Assembly (NCBI GenBank): GCA_037893225.1
Contig: JAZGUH010000556.1
Coordinates: 1 to 64,000, forward strand
Length of the DNA stretch: 64,000 nucleotides
Source of the DNA: Hippasteria phrygiana
Lineage: Eukaryota; Echinodermata; Asteroidea; Valvatida; Goniasteridae
Direction of reading: 5' to 3'
Positions 42,141 to 52,435 of the stretch are shown here, one piece after another. The translations under genes and the position numbers were made by a program. Below the pieces are notes generated by a model. That model searched no databases. It was not told the origin of the DNA and was given only the letters and a program-made list of their open reading frames with translations. How positions within the stretch are numbered: position 1 is the first letter of the stretch; every line of letters starts with the position of its first letter.

Positions 42141-42570
42141 ACTGGCTAGCTCCACCTAAAAGAGTTGTCGTTGGAACACAACTTAGCTCCTTTTTTTTAG
42201 CCAGGTCCGGGGCTAGCCAGCTTTAGGGCTAGCCCCACTTCAGCTCAGCGGGATTTTTTTTTACGAACGAGCTCCACCTATTGGCATGCAAGTGCAACTT
42301 TTCCTCGGATCAGCTGATTTCCTCGTTTTTCACTTTTTCACACTTATGCCATTGAAAATTGAAAAACGCTGTACAAAGTGTCTTGTAAAGATTGGAATTT
42401 CCTCGTTTTTGTTTAATTCCAAGTTACATGCCTGGCCTAATGTCATTTGGACGCAACTGACCCAGCCCACACTGAGGGAAGTACATGTACCGTCACCCCA
42501 TGAACACATATTACGTGTATTTGGAGACGTTTTAGCTCCACTGCAACTCTGAACTCCGGAGCTAACCAGT
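42141..42570. mobile_element. TIR element (ACTGGYTAGCTCC ends)
   Basis: ACTGGCTAGCTCCACC at the left is mirrored by GGAGCTAACCAGT at the right. Inside, TAGCTCC/GGGGCTAGCC words recur (42183, 42210, 42224, 42535). No clear target duplication. Confidence 0.55.
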
Positions 42571-42883
42571 GTATGAACGCGAGAACATTTTAGATTTGAT
42601 CACTAGCTCTACAGAACCCGTTGGGTTCATTAATTGGAAAAGAGCTAGCTCAAAAGCTGCCCTCCCTCTACTCTGGACATGGATACGTAATGTAGCCCTG
42701 CTTTGAAAACAAGCTGATGAGCTAGCTCATCTTGTCAAGAAGGTGCTACATTGTATCTAATCCTAGTGCAAACATCCCTTTCAAAGATTAGGGTTTAGAG
42801 TGCTGTAATCCTACTATAATAAGGCCCTCCACACCCCTTCGCCAGTGGGGGGCGGTGGGCGGCTTTTTTTTTGTTGGTTTTTT

Positions 42884-42918
<35 letters not shown>

Positions 42919-43531
42919 GTTTGGTTTTTTTAACATTCCCGGAAGTCCAACTATAAACCATACACAAAGTAAAACAAACACACAAATGCTGTTTGGCCGA
43001 TAAACAGTTTAATATACGTAATACAGCTGCCTCTTCAGCGATGGCCGCCGGGTCCTTCACTCCATCCGAACAACACATACCGTAGCCCTAAATGCTGTCT
43101 CCTGGGGCTCAACAATATTCTATGGACCACATTTTGGTGGACGCGACCTTTTGTGTGTTTCAGCTGTATTTGAGCTGTCTCAACATTTGACCAAAAAACC
43201 TCACGTAGAACGGGGTAGCCACACTGCACATACAATCAAACAAGACTTTTACACCCAGTTTGCAATGAATGCTGAGCGTGTATCAAAGACGACATCTTGG
43301 CTTCCCCTGTGCATATATACACATGTTCAGTTGATGCATTTTGTTAGAATATTTATTATATAATCGTTTGTGTATTAAAATTTGTATACAACAAATTCCA
43401 AACTAAATATTAAAAATATATAGTGATTAACGAATATAATTAGGAAAATGTTGAGATTCTATTTTTTCATATTAGTCTATTTCTCAAAATGCGATTTTCA
43501 TAACATGTTAGCCTCGTGCGTTATACATGCG
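42571..43531. other. Unassigned DNA with long poly-T
   Basis: A T run of over 30 bases lies at about 42886-42917, read as poly-A on the minus strand. It could be the tail of a retroposed sequence, but no body is recognisable. TGAGCTAGCTCA palindromes occur near 42718. Confidence 0.45.
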
Positions 43532-43713
43532 TGCACTGTGGCCACTCCTTCGGATTTTTCCCAAGATCGGGAATTTTGGTGGGAAAAATATAGATCGCAC
43601 ATGCGCAAAGTGCTTAATCCGATGCTCTTTGCACAGTGTTTTCACAGTGTTTTCTTGGGAATTTTACTGGATGAATCGCGGGATTTTGAAATTTGATGAG
43701 TGGCCACGCTGCA
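43532..43713. mobile_element. Short TIR element (GTGGCCACTC ends)
   Basis: TGCACTGTGGCCACTCC on the left and GAGTGGCCACGCTGCA on the right are inverted. Between them CGGGAATTTT and CACAGTGTTTTCACAGTG repeats are seen. 182 bp. Confidence 0.6.
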
Positions 43714-44189
43714 TTTGTGTATATTTCTGTACCGCGTGTGTTTCCATCGAGATATTTATTGTGCGAAGTCACACACTGATACTAGAATATGAACTTTCAA
43801 ACTCTGGAGTAAAAGGTATAGGGTCGTGTCTGTGCATTACAAATAACAAAATAAAGATGGAAACGAGATTGGAACGAATCAACCAGCGAAATCAATTCGA
43901 GTTTCGGAATAAAATTGAAAAGAAAAATATTTGTGAGAATTTTTTTTTTTCGCGTGCCGGAAAATAGGGGCAGGCGGTCGAGGACAACCAAACAATTGTT
44001 TTATTTTTGGCCTAATTTAGTTTACACAAACATGCACTTGTGTTTGTCAGGTGCTCACTCATGCTGTCGCTATTAATTGGCCTTATTCATGAGTTTGCCA
44101 TGTAATGTCACATTCCCTGCATCCATTCTGTAAAAAATCAATACCCACCTCCGTACACGGTCATTATAATGGAAGACTTTTGAGAGGCA
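43714..44189. other. Unassigned DNA
   Basis: No supported feature. Confidence 0.35.
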
Positions 44190-44642
44190 GTGTTGAATAT
44201 TTATTTATCGAGTTTGAATATTCCAAGGTGAAATGCAAAGAATATACGAAGGGGGGAAAAGTTCAAATTTTTCTATCAAAATTGCATCCGTGGACTTCGT
44301 GACTGGTTCCTGTCCAAATAATTGTATAACAGCAGGCCATCTATCTGTGTTGCAAACACGTAATGATGAATGTAGGCTACCTGTTCCTACCCTTTGGCGG
44401 GAAAATAAAATGTTCTCACCAGGGCAAACAGAAGGTATTTCTGCATTCCTTGGTGCTGGTGATATAGTCATAAAAGTGATATATTGATTATTATGAGCAG
44501 TTCCACGTGTTAATTAGACTGCCTCTGCACATACTTTGTTTACCCAAAAATTGGTCGTCCGGACAACAGAATATGCAAATATTTGATCGAATGGAAGGTC
44601 AAACATTCGAATATTCAATTATTCGATTTGACTTAACCCTGC
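44190..44642. mobile_element. hAT-like element (TAGGGCTGAATC family), reverse copy
   Basis: From GAATATTCCAAGGTGAAATG through GACTGGTTCCTGTCCAAATA to TTCGATTTGACTTAACCCTG it is the reverse complement of 8066-9080 without the nested element. It supplies the uninterrupted site for the insertion at 8470. Confidence 0.85.
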
Positions 44643-45130
44643 TGTAAATTGAAAAAAAGTGACTTAACCTCTGTACATCTCAAATGGAAAAAGTACAGTG
44701 TTCCCAGAGGCAAAACTCGGAAATGAAACGGAAACATCACTACAGTTTTGTGATCCTTCTTTAATTAAATAATTTTTTTTTACAAAAACAAAACAAAAAT
44801 TGCAGACACTGGCTGCAGTTATAGGAGCCTTGAATGGACCATGGAGAAAGGACACGAATTAATTCAGAAGTCATGCCCTCCTTATGAGGTCACTCACACC
44901 TATTCCAATGACCTGTTTGACCTCGCTTGATCTCTATGCATACAGGATGGTGTGCACATCTGACTGCTCGGGAGTCATAGCCTTGTTGCCGTCCTGTGAT
45001 TGGCTAGCGAGATCCTGTGTACTTTTGCTATAGGAGCTGCAAGACTGGTTCTCAGACTTTCTTTCCTTTGAAAAAAATCCTCCAAACCACGAATTAGAAA
45101 AAGAGCAATCTTTTAAACTCTTCTGTCGGG
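44643..45130. other. Unassigned DNA
   Basis: No supported feature. Confidence 0.35.
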
Positions 45131-45289
45131 TTGTTATTGATGGGGTGCCGATATGCCAAGATGGGCTTGTGTACCACAAACAATAGGCAAACAACGGATT
45201 GAGTGTACACAGGAATGCGCATATAGACAACAACTGGACAGGTGGTCTTTTTCAAACCGTGACTACGGCCGTCGTCTGCGTCCAAGAGG
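45131..45289. mobile_element. TTAA-family (CCCCTTG) MITE, truncated
   Basis: GGGGTGCCGATATGCCAAGA, AACAATAGGCAAACAACGG and CAAACCGTGACTACGGCC are shared with the copy at 10065. The right end CCAAGAGG precedes TTAA (45290-45293). The left end is lost. Confidence 0.7.
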
Positions 45290-45480
45290 TTAAGGTACTC
45301 TAACCTGTTAACAGAAATCGGACGCTTTACCACTTATAGAATACCAAAGTGATGACATCAATGCATAATGTTTGGAGCCAGAATACTTTTGTTATTTTGT
45401 ATCAATGTGTTTGCATGACTGGCTGTTAACAAAGGAACAGTCGAAATCTCCATTTGTTTGGAGCCAGTTGTCGTGCCAAC

Positions 45481-46074
45481 TAGGGTTGTGCATTGGAACC
45501 GGGTACCGTAGTACCCGACCGTTCATGTCAGGAACCGGTTCCAGATTATGGAATCGAGTACCCGTACAACTTTACATTTATCGCATAGTTACTTCCCAGA
45601 CAATGAAAAAAGAAAGGTTCTGAATGTTATTTGTCGGGAATTTTCAAAATTAGAACTGGACTATGTGGGAAAACAGCACAGATTTCACGTTTATGACGCT
45701 GACGAAAGTTGACAATAAAGGGAATTTACTGGTCCTGGTTTTTGCAGTCTAGGTATGGATAAGAGCCTCGACGAGACATAATAGCATGCCTCAATCCACA
45801 ATAAATACAACTGTATAAAGCTTCCGGACAAGTCTTTTGTGATGATGCCGGTGCATGCGCGTGCCGGCACACGCAAAGCTGGAGAAGTGACCATGTTTAC
45901 TGGACAGGCATGACTGGAGATTTTCAGAATTTTGTCTGAATTCAGAGAAAGATATTATTACAACTTCCGGGATTGGAAGTTATGTTTTGGGTTTCTTTAA
46001 CGGGTACTCGGGTACCCGTATTTTTTTCTCAATAGGGTACCGGTTCTTTTAATACCCGTAAATGCACACCCCTA
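45481..46074. mobile_element. hAT-like MITE (TAGGGGTGTGCA family), full length with insert
   Basis: It starts TAGGGTTGTGCATTGGAACC and ends AATGCACACCCCTA, with perfect 8-bp flanks GTGCCAAC (45473-45480 and 46075-46082). The interior has GGGTACC and CGAGTACCCG palindromes. Compared with 3380-3682 it carries an additional 272-bp insert at 45648-45919. Confidence 0.95.
45648..45919. mobile_element. Unclassified insertion inside the hAT MITE
   Basis: The uninterrupted copy at 3380 reads GGGAATTTTCAGAATTTTG here. In this copy ATTTTCAA (45640-45647) and ATTTTCAG (45920-45927) bracket 272 bp of unrelated sequence, consistent with an 8-bp duplication. The insert has no clear inverted ends. It includes a GCATGCGCGTGCCGGCAC stretch. 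Confidence 0.7.
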
Positions 46075-46223
46075 GTGCCAACTGATGTCCGACTTCGGTA
46101 CTCTATAATTAGCCAGCTGAGCAGCTCCACCAAAGCGGCTTATTTTGTTTTATTATTCAATGCATACACTACATAGTGGAGGAACTATGTTATATTCACG
46201 AGCAAATATTAGCCAATCACAAG

Positions 46224-46391
46224 ATGACAACAAGACTAGGACCATTGGGCATTCTCATCTGCTGTCTGGCATCATGCGTTCACATTCCTTCCGTACGAGC
46301 TGTCACACATAGCTCCAGAAGAAATACTTCCGACATGCATATATACCTGCTGTTTTTTCTGAACCACACACCAGCCAGAAGGAACATTTAA
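46224..46391 (+). CDS. Candidate small secreted peptide ORF
   Basis: The ATG at 46224 has A at -3. It is followed by a textbook signal-peptide profile: MTTR, a hydrophobic LGPLGILICCLASC core and a possible cleavage site near SVRA. The remaining 30 or so residues (VTHSSRRNTSD...) are basic and end at a stop. The reading could continue upstream to 46176. It has no known family, no adjacent exon and no codon bias, so chance cannot be excluded. Confidence 0.2.
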   Translation: MTTRLGPLGILICCLASCVHIPSVRAVTHSSRRNTSDMHIYLLFFLNHTPARRNI

Positions 46392-46599
46392 ATTCCTGAT
46401 GGGGTTTTTAAGAACTTGAACAATTTGATGAATTTAACTTAAACGTCCAGTGGCCCCAGTTTTTTTTTTCCCTCTCACAGGCCTGTGATTTTATAACTGT
46501 TTAACATTTGAATAAATTACCCAGTCATTTTTTCTTCTAGTTTCTTGATGATATATAAAGTTAAAAAGTCGTATCTTCATTGAGTGATCCCCACACTAT

Positions 46600-46775
46600 C
46601 ACTTCCCAAAGACGAAGACACTGACTATTTGGGAGACCGCCAACATAGGGCAAGATAGCTCAGTTGGGAGAGCGCGGGTACGGGATTCCGGAGGTCGCAG
46701 GTTTGAATCCCGCTCCTGACAGTTTTCTTTGTTCACTTTGAAAATTCATTCTGATTCTAGTTTCGCTTAAGGTTT
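46600..46775 (+). mobile_element. tRNA-Thr-like SINE copy
   Basis: The tRNA-like part is 46649-46720 and matches 34045-34116 with a few changes (anticodon loop altered to ACGGGAT). Both share the upstream GAGACCGCCAACATAGG and downstream AGTTTTCTTT, GTTCACTTTGAAAATTCATT. This shared flank defines the SINE. Confidence 0.8.
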
Positions 46776-47128
46776 GTTTGACGATGTTTAACTTGCGGAA
46801 CTGTTTGGGAAAAATACAACCGTAGAAGTTTTTCAAAGAGGGGAAGATTGTTAACTTAAAGGTTGATTTTTAGTTTCAAAGCAGCTACATGTATATGCTC
46901 TGACTGGAAAACTCAATTGAATGGATCCTCCCCCGACTAATACATTATGGAGGAAAACTGTATTATATTAAAAAACACAAAGGTACTGACTACACTGTGG
47001 TCATCCTAAAATATATTGTTTCATTATGGTATGCGTGAAGATATAATTTATCAAAATTTATTTAATATGTTACTTATTGTCGGTCAATTTTTGTTTTTTT
47101 GTTTTGTTTTGTTTTGTTATATTTTATT
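46776..47128. other. Unassigned DNA
   Basis: AT-rich, ending in a (TTTTG)n run at about 47093-47117. Confidence 0.4.
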
Positions 47129-49547
47129 GGCTGTTTCGAAAGTTTTTCGAAACAGCCCTTGTTTTCGTTAAGATTTTTTTTTTTTTCTTTTTTTTTTTTT
47201 TTTCTTCTTTTTCAGACTTTTGCCCATAGCATTTGTACACGATTTCTTTCTGCCAGGGACTTTGGCTACTTTTATGCAGCCGATTGCCTTTAAACTTAAC
47301 AGACACTTAGACCAACTACTCAGGATGCATGCCGAACTTTTACGTCATGATGACGTCATCACGTGATTTTTTATGAATTTTTGAATTTTGAAAATCGTAA
47401 CATTCATTAAATTATATCTAGCGAACAAAACAAGATATTTTCAAAATTCTTTTTCTGATAGCTTTGGTATGTCTCAAAGATATGCCCTAAATTGCGAAAA
47501 TTGTGTGACGTCATGATGACGTCATCAAAAATGTGTTTTTTTATTAACGCATGTAAGGGTCAATCCGATTACAAAAATGTATATATTGAATTTTCCTGTA
47601 CCCAATTCCAAAATTTCATGATCGTGGCTCACTCAAGTAAGAAATGACAGCCATTTCAAAATTTAGACCAAATTCAATATAACACAAAAGAATTCTGGGA
47701 CGGGCTGATAACCATGGCTATTATGAGCTTGCTGTTTATAAAAGGGGTTGATTTCTAGTCTTTTTTAAAGTCGCTGAATTTTTGAAGTATTAAAATCGTA
47801 ACATTCTTTTCAATATATCTAGCGAACAAAACAAGATATTTTCAAAATTCTTTTTGTTATAGCTTTGGTATGTCTCAAAGATATGCCCTAAATGGCGAAA
47901 ATTGTGTGACGTCATGATGACGTCATCAACAATATTTTTTTTTTTAAACGCATGTAAGGGTCAATCTGATTACAAAAATGCATTCATTGAATTTTTCTGT
48001 ACGTAATTCCAAAATTTCATGATCGTGGCTCACTCAAGTAAGAAATAAGAGCCATTTCAAAATTTTGACCAAATTCAATATAACACAAAGGAATTCTGGG
48101 ACGGGCAGATAACCATGGCTATTATGTGCTTGCTGTTTATAAAAGGGGTTGATTTCTAGTCTTTTTTCAAGTCGCTGAATTTTTGAAGTATTAAAATCGT
48201 AACATTCTTTTCAATATATCTAGCGAACAAAACAAGATATTTTCAAAATTATTTTTGTTATAGCTTTGGTATGTCTCAAAGATATGCCCTAAAAGGCGAA
48301 AATTGTGTGACGTCATGATGACGTCATCAACAATATTTTTTTTTTTAACGCATGTAAGGGTCAATCCGATTACAAAAATGTATACATTGAATTTTTCTGT
48401 ACGTAATTCCAAAATTTCATGGTCGTGGCTCACTCAAGTAAGAAATAGGAACCGTTTCAAAATTTAGACCAAATTCAATATAACACAAAGGAATTCTGGG
48501 AAGGGCAGATAACCATGGCTTAAATGAGCATGCTGTTTATAAAAAGGGTTGATTTGTAGTCTTTTTTCAAGTCGCTGAATTTTAAATTTTTGGAATCGTA
48601 ACATTCTTTTCAATATATCTAGCGAACAAAACAAGATATTTTCAAAATTCTTTTTGTTATAGCTTTGGTATGTCTCAAAGATATGCCCTAAAAAGCGAAA
48701 ATTGTGTGACGTCATGATGACGTCATAAAAAAAAATCTTTTTTCAAGTCGCTAGAATATTGCCCATAGCATTTGTAAACTTTTTCTTTCTTACCGGCCAC
48801 TTTGGCTACTTTTAAACTTAGCAGACACTTACTCCAACTGCTCACAATGTGTGCCGAACCTTTACGTCATGATGACGTCATCACATGTCACGTGACGTCA
48901 TCTTAAAGGGGCATTTTTCGAAGCCATATATCTACAAAAGTACAAGTCCGATTAAGTTGGAACGTAATATCTAGGTATGCCACCGGGTGTTATAGATGAA
49001 CATTGACATGACGTTATGATCAAGTCATAACATGTCACGTGGTGTCATCTTAAAGGGGCACTCGCTAGATTATTGCCCATAGCATTTGTAAACGTTTTCT
49101 TTCTTACCGGCCAGTTTGGCTACTTTTAAACTTGGCAGACACTTACCCCAACTGCTCAGAATGTGTGCCTAACTTTTACGTCATGATGACGTCATCACAT
49201 GTCACGTGACGTCATCTTAAAGGGGCATTTTTCGAAGCCATATATCTACAAATGTACAAGTCCGATTCAGTTGAAACACACCATTTAGGTATGCCACCCG
49301 GTGTCATAGATGAAAATTGACATGACGTTATGATGAAGTCATTACATGTTATGTGATGTCATCTTAAAGGGGCATTCGCTAGGCTATTTCCCATAGCATT
49401 TGTACACGATTCATTTTTTTAAACCAATCCTTCACACATCCAATAACAACATCTTCATCCCTCCGTCATTGCTAACTAACAAACAACTTTAAATATTGCA
49501 TACACATTTGACATCCAAACTAACAATAAAAAAAATCGAAACAGCCC
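47129..49547. repeat. CRE-rich satellite block (two interleaved repeat types)
   Basis: Unit A (about 400 bp) starts near AATCGTAACATTC and repeats at about 47390, 47792, 48192 and 48591. Unit B (about 314 bp) starts near TTGCCCATAGCATTTGTA and occurs at 47220 (partial), 48760, 49074 and 49387 (partial). Order: part B, A x3.4, B x2, part B. Both contain TGACGTCA octamers, 13 perfect in all. The left edge is a hairpin (GGCTGTTTCGAA...TTCGAAACAGCC, 47129-47157) and the right edge ends TCGAAACAGCC (49547), so the block may be bounded by inverted repeats. ORFs on the minus strand (48191, 48464) are satellite translations. Confidence 0.9.
47506..47524. promoter_or_regulatory. Paired CRE/ATF sites, first of four identical pairs
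   Basis: TGACGTCATGATGACGTCA is two perfect CRE octamers with centres 11 bp apart. The identical 19-mer recurs at 47907-47925, 48308-48326 and 48707-48725. Further single octamers lie at 47351, 48873, 48893, 49187 and 49207. Those at 48893 and 49207 overlap a CACGTG E-box. CREB/ATF binding is known for this octamer; activity here is inference. Confidence 0.45.
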
Positions 49548-49600
49548 TGTGTTTGTCCACAAACACTTGCCTCTAGTTATTATTATTTTTTTTTTTTGGG

Positions 49601-49855
49601 GGGGGGGAATAGTGTCTCATACTTGGGGTCCAATTTTGGTGTCCCTGTTAGTTTTACATCTGACATGTCTAAGATTTTGCAATTTGGGACACATTCCTCA
49701 ATGCCTTATATCTCCAAGAGTGATTATGTAAAGCAAAGTACATGTACCTGTGAAATGAATTTTAATAATACTTGATGGGAAATTACACAGGTCAAGTGTA
49801 ACAGGGACAGCAAAAATGTCACACTTTTGGACCCCAAATTTATGGAATAGCCCAC
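49601..49855. mobile_element. GGGTCATTCCATAAATTT-family MITE
   Basis: CTTGGGGTCCAATTTTGGTG at the left and AATGTCACACTTTTGGACCC, CAAATTTATGGAATAGCCC at the right. The interior shares ATCTCCAAGAGTGATTATG with the copies at 33590 and 41217. Confidence 0.8.
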
Positions 49856-50477
49856 TTCACAATTTACAGTGAAACACCCCCCCCACAAGCGTGGATGCGG
49901 CCATCCTAAAAAGTGATTGAATACCATTTTAGAGCCAAATATGCTTCGTTAAATGAGTGGTGAAACTCAACTGTTTAATGAATCAAAAACCAAATAGGCA
50001 CGTATTCTTATGAGTACCTGTGTGTTGAATAGGTTGTTGGTGATATTAATCTTGTCATGTTGTGCAAATTTACGAGGTGCATGCCGTGAATTCTGTTTAG
50101 ATATTTAAACGCTGTGAGTGAGTGTAAACGTTTAGAAAATTAAAAGGAAAGTCGCAGGTCTTACTCGCAGCACCGTTGTGTGCATGTTTTCTGAACGATA
50201 CAACCAAAAACAAAACCACACATAGGCACAGACGGAAAATTCTTGGAAGGATCCATTTTGAACAGTTGATACAACACCTGAATAAATCCCCACAATCGGA
50301 TTGGTGGACCGTTGATCACGTGCATTGAATTATTCGTACCAATGCACGGTACGGCCGCACTGCAAAAATAGAAGTTCTACTCAATGGTGAATAGAACTTC
50401 CATTGCACGGTCACACCATCGGTCATGCTCTGAGCAATAAGGAGATGATTTATTCAGGTGTGGTATAAAACAAATAA
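49856..50477. other. Unassigned DNA
   Basis: A small hairpin (AAGTTCTA...TAGAACTT) lies at about 50372-50399. No gene supported. Confidence 0.4.
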
Positions 50478-50625
50478 TGAATGTTTCCCATCCGTGCAGT
50501 GGAAAGAATAATTTCATTCGGTGACAGATGGAATGTTCCTTTCCAGTCGGCTTCGCCTCGTGGAATGGAACATTGCATCTGTCACCTCATGAAATTATTC
50601 TTACCATTGCACTCACAAACATTCA
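50478..50625. mobile_element. Fold-back MITE, about 148 bp
   Basis: GAATGTTTCCC, AAGAATAATTTCAT and GGTGACAGATGGAATGTTCC on the left pair with GGAACATTGCATCTGTCACC, ATGAAATTATTCTTACC and CAAACATTC on the right. The loop is about 15-20 bases of CG-rich sequence (GTCGGCTTCGCC). Confidence 0.85.
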
Positions 50626-50663
50626 ATATTTGTATACAGTAAGAACGTGGAGGTGTAGGCGAC

Positions 50664-50942
50664 ATGTACCTCCGTGGTAAAGAAGTACTGTTTCGATCTA
50701 CACGTATCATCAATGCATCCAGTATTTTTATCTTTCCGATTCTAATCGCGATAGCCTTCGGTCCTTTGGTGTTTGTAATTCTTGCGATACGATCAGCAAG
50801 TAAGATCTACTACTGCAGGTTTGTGGATATGAATACCGTGTGCCGGAGGCAATTTGAATTCACTCAACAACCTTATCACGTAAATGTACTTGTACGCATT
50901 GCCCGTAGCTGTCAAAACCTTGACACTAATGAAGGAATATAA
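50664..50942 (+). CDS. ORF with one hydrophobic segment, doubtful
   Basis: The 92-codon ORF has a strong membrane-like segment (FIFPILIAIAFGPLVFVILA) at residues 22-41, followed by a mixed tail with four cysteines. No family recognised, no splice signals assigned. Chance is a real possibility. Confidence 0.15.
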   Translation: MYLRGKEVLFRSTRIINASSIFIFPILIAIAFGPLVFVILAIRSASKIYYCRFVDMNTVCRRQFEFTQQPYHVNVLVRIARSCQNLDTNEGI

Positions 50943-50989
50943 TTTGCGAGTATTTTGGTTGGCGGGTGGCATGGCAGAAGACGGGATAG

Positions 50990-51055
50990 TTTAAGTGACA
51001 GAGAGAATGGTTTGAGTGACAGAGAGAATGGTTTGAGTGACAGCCAGATCATTGA
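50990..51055. repeat. 21-bp tandem repeat
   Basis: AGTGACAGAGAGAATGGTTTG is present about two and a half times, ending GAGTGACAGCCAGATC. Confidence 0.9.
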
Positions 51056-51079
51056 AGAATGTGTGAAGTGCTGCATTAA

Positions 51080-51141
51080 CCCTAGCTCCCTAAGGTGTGT
51101 GGAAAATCATGTTAAAATTGGAGGATTCAGGACTGTTAGGG
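51080..51141. mobile_element. 62-bp TTAA micro-element, best-preserved copy
   Basis: It is bracketed by TTAA (51076-51079 and 51142-51145). The termini CCCTAGCTCCC and GACTGTTAGGG are inverted over CCCTARC. Its middle, GGTGTGTGGAAAATC...ATTGGAGGATTCAG, is the same as in 7210-7271 and 61633-61695. Confidence 0.85.
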
Positions 51142-51189
51142 TTAAAAACTGCATTAAGTTTAACGCGGTGGGGGGGGGGATATTAAATG

Positions 51190-51490
51190 CAGCTTCGCCC
51201 TGAACAGGGCTAAAAGCTACTCGATGTACGAAGGTACGTCGGAGCTACCTTGATACCATCAGGAAGTAGATTTTGTACTTTGTAGAAAGCCAGTAGGGAA
51301 ATTCCACTGTCATTGACGTTACATTTGTAGGCCTACCAATCTCAAGTTCACCCTGAACAAGGCTTTAAGCAACTCGAAGCTACAATGTACGTCAGAGCTA
51401 CCTTGATACAATCAGGAAGTAAAGTTTGTACAAAGTCAGTCGGGCAATTCCGATGTCGTGGACGTTACATTTGTACCAATCTCTGTGGTT
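51190..51490. repeat. Tandem duplication, about 150-bp unit
   Basis: Two units begin CGCCCTGAACAGGGCT (51197) and CACCCTGAACAAGGCT (51349). Each continues through GCTACTCGATGTACG-type sequence, GAGCTACCTTGATAC, ATCAGGAAGTA and GACGTTACATTTGTA. Confidence 0.85.
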
Positions 51491-51547
51491 TAAAAAAGTA
51501 TTCTAACATACCAGGAAGCTAATAGGACGTTAATCTTTTTTGTGGTA

Positions 51548-52435
51548 TAGTCGGACTCCCTATTATCGCGGCAACTCTATTATCGCGGCATCGGAAATAT
51601 CTCCTTTTTTGTGCGTTGCCAAAACTCCTTTGTGTGGCGATTTTTCATCCAGTTCATCAGGCATTAAGGACTTCCTGCTGAGTTGTATAAAAATGACGAT
51701 TATAAAATGTTGTGTCGGGACTTTTAATGATTTAAAATAAATATTCACGTTTTCCAAAACTTGTAAATTTTGCCTCACCGTGTCTGCTAAAAAGTACCGT
51801 CTATATTTTAACATAAATCTTTAATGGTGGTCTGTCCATGGAAGTTCCATTGTCTGGTTCCCATTCTACAGCTGCAAACGTAAAATGACGCCGAAGGACG
51901 ATATTTCCACCGCGAGATCGTAAAAACTTTTGCGGGATCAAAATAAGGACAGTGCTAAAAAAAAATAAAACGACGCACCGTGTAAAGTGAATGGCGCCCC
52001 CAATCGTCAATCTGTAGACTTGTCTCAGTGAATTTTGTCGCCTTCCAGGGGGGACAGGGTGTTAAGAAATCATCCTGCAGGCCTAATCGTCTTTAATCGA
52101 CTTGAACTTTACAGGGAAAATATCATACTTTATTCAGGGGATGTTTTGGTCAAAAATTTACTATGAATAAAAAGGTTGAGATCATTGTAAAAACCACTTC
52201 CCACATACCGCGATAATACAGAGTCTGTACTCCGCCGAGCATTGACGAGCATGTCTATTTTCACAGGCATTGCATGGGAATAAACCAAACCACCGTCGGA
52301 TGTTTTATGTCAGTGTAAAAAAGCAAGAGTTATACAAGACAAAAGACAGGACAATTCAGGAAGGTTGGTGAGCAATCTCTATTCCGATCGGGAAACGTGA
52401 TAAGTACCGCGATAATACAGCTTCCCATCCTACTG
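51548..52435. mobile_element. Tc1/mariner, pogo-like non-autonomous element
   Basis: The left end has two CTATTATCGCGGCA motifs (51560 and 51578). The right side has ACCGCGATAATACAG at 52208 and again at 52395. The right terminus could be 52227 or 52435. CAGTNGGACT-type ends with TATTATCGCGG and nearby TA fit pogo/Tigger-like elements (inference). No transposase ORF. Confidence 0.6.

Noticed and set aside
42788..43078. Lysine-rich minus-strand ORF
   Set aside because: It is created by a long poly-T run on the plus strand.
48191..48715. Two near-identical minus-strand ORFs
   Set aside because: They are the same satellite unit read twice; the similarity reflects tandem repetition.
47341..49378. 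Regularly spaced repeats resembling a CRISPR array
   Set aside because: Units are 300-400 bp, variable and contiguous with no unique spacers, and the context is an animal genome.
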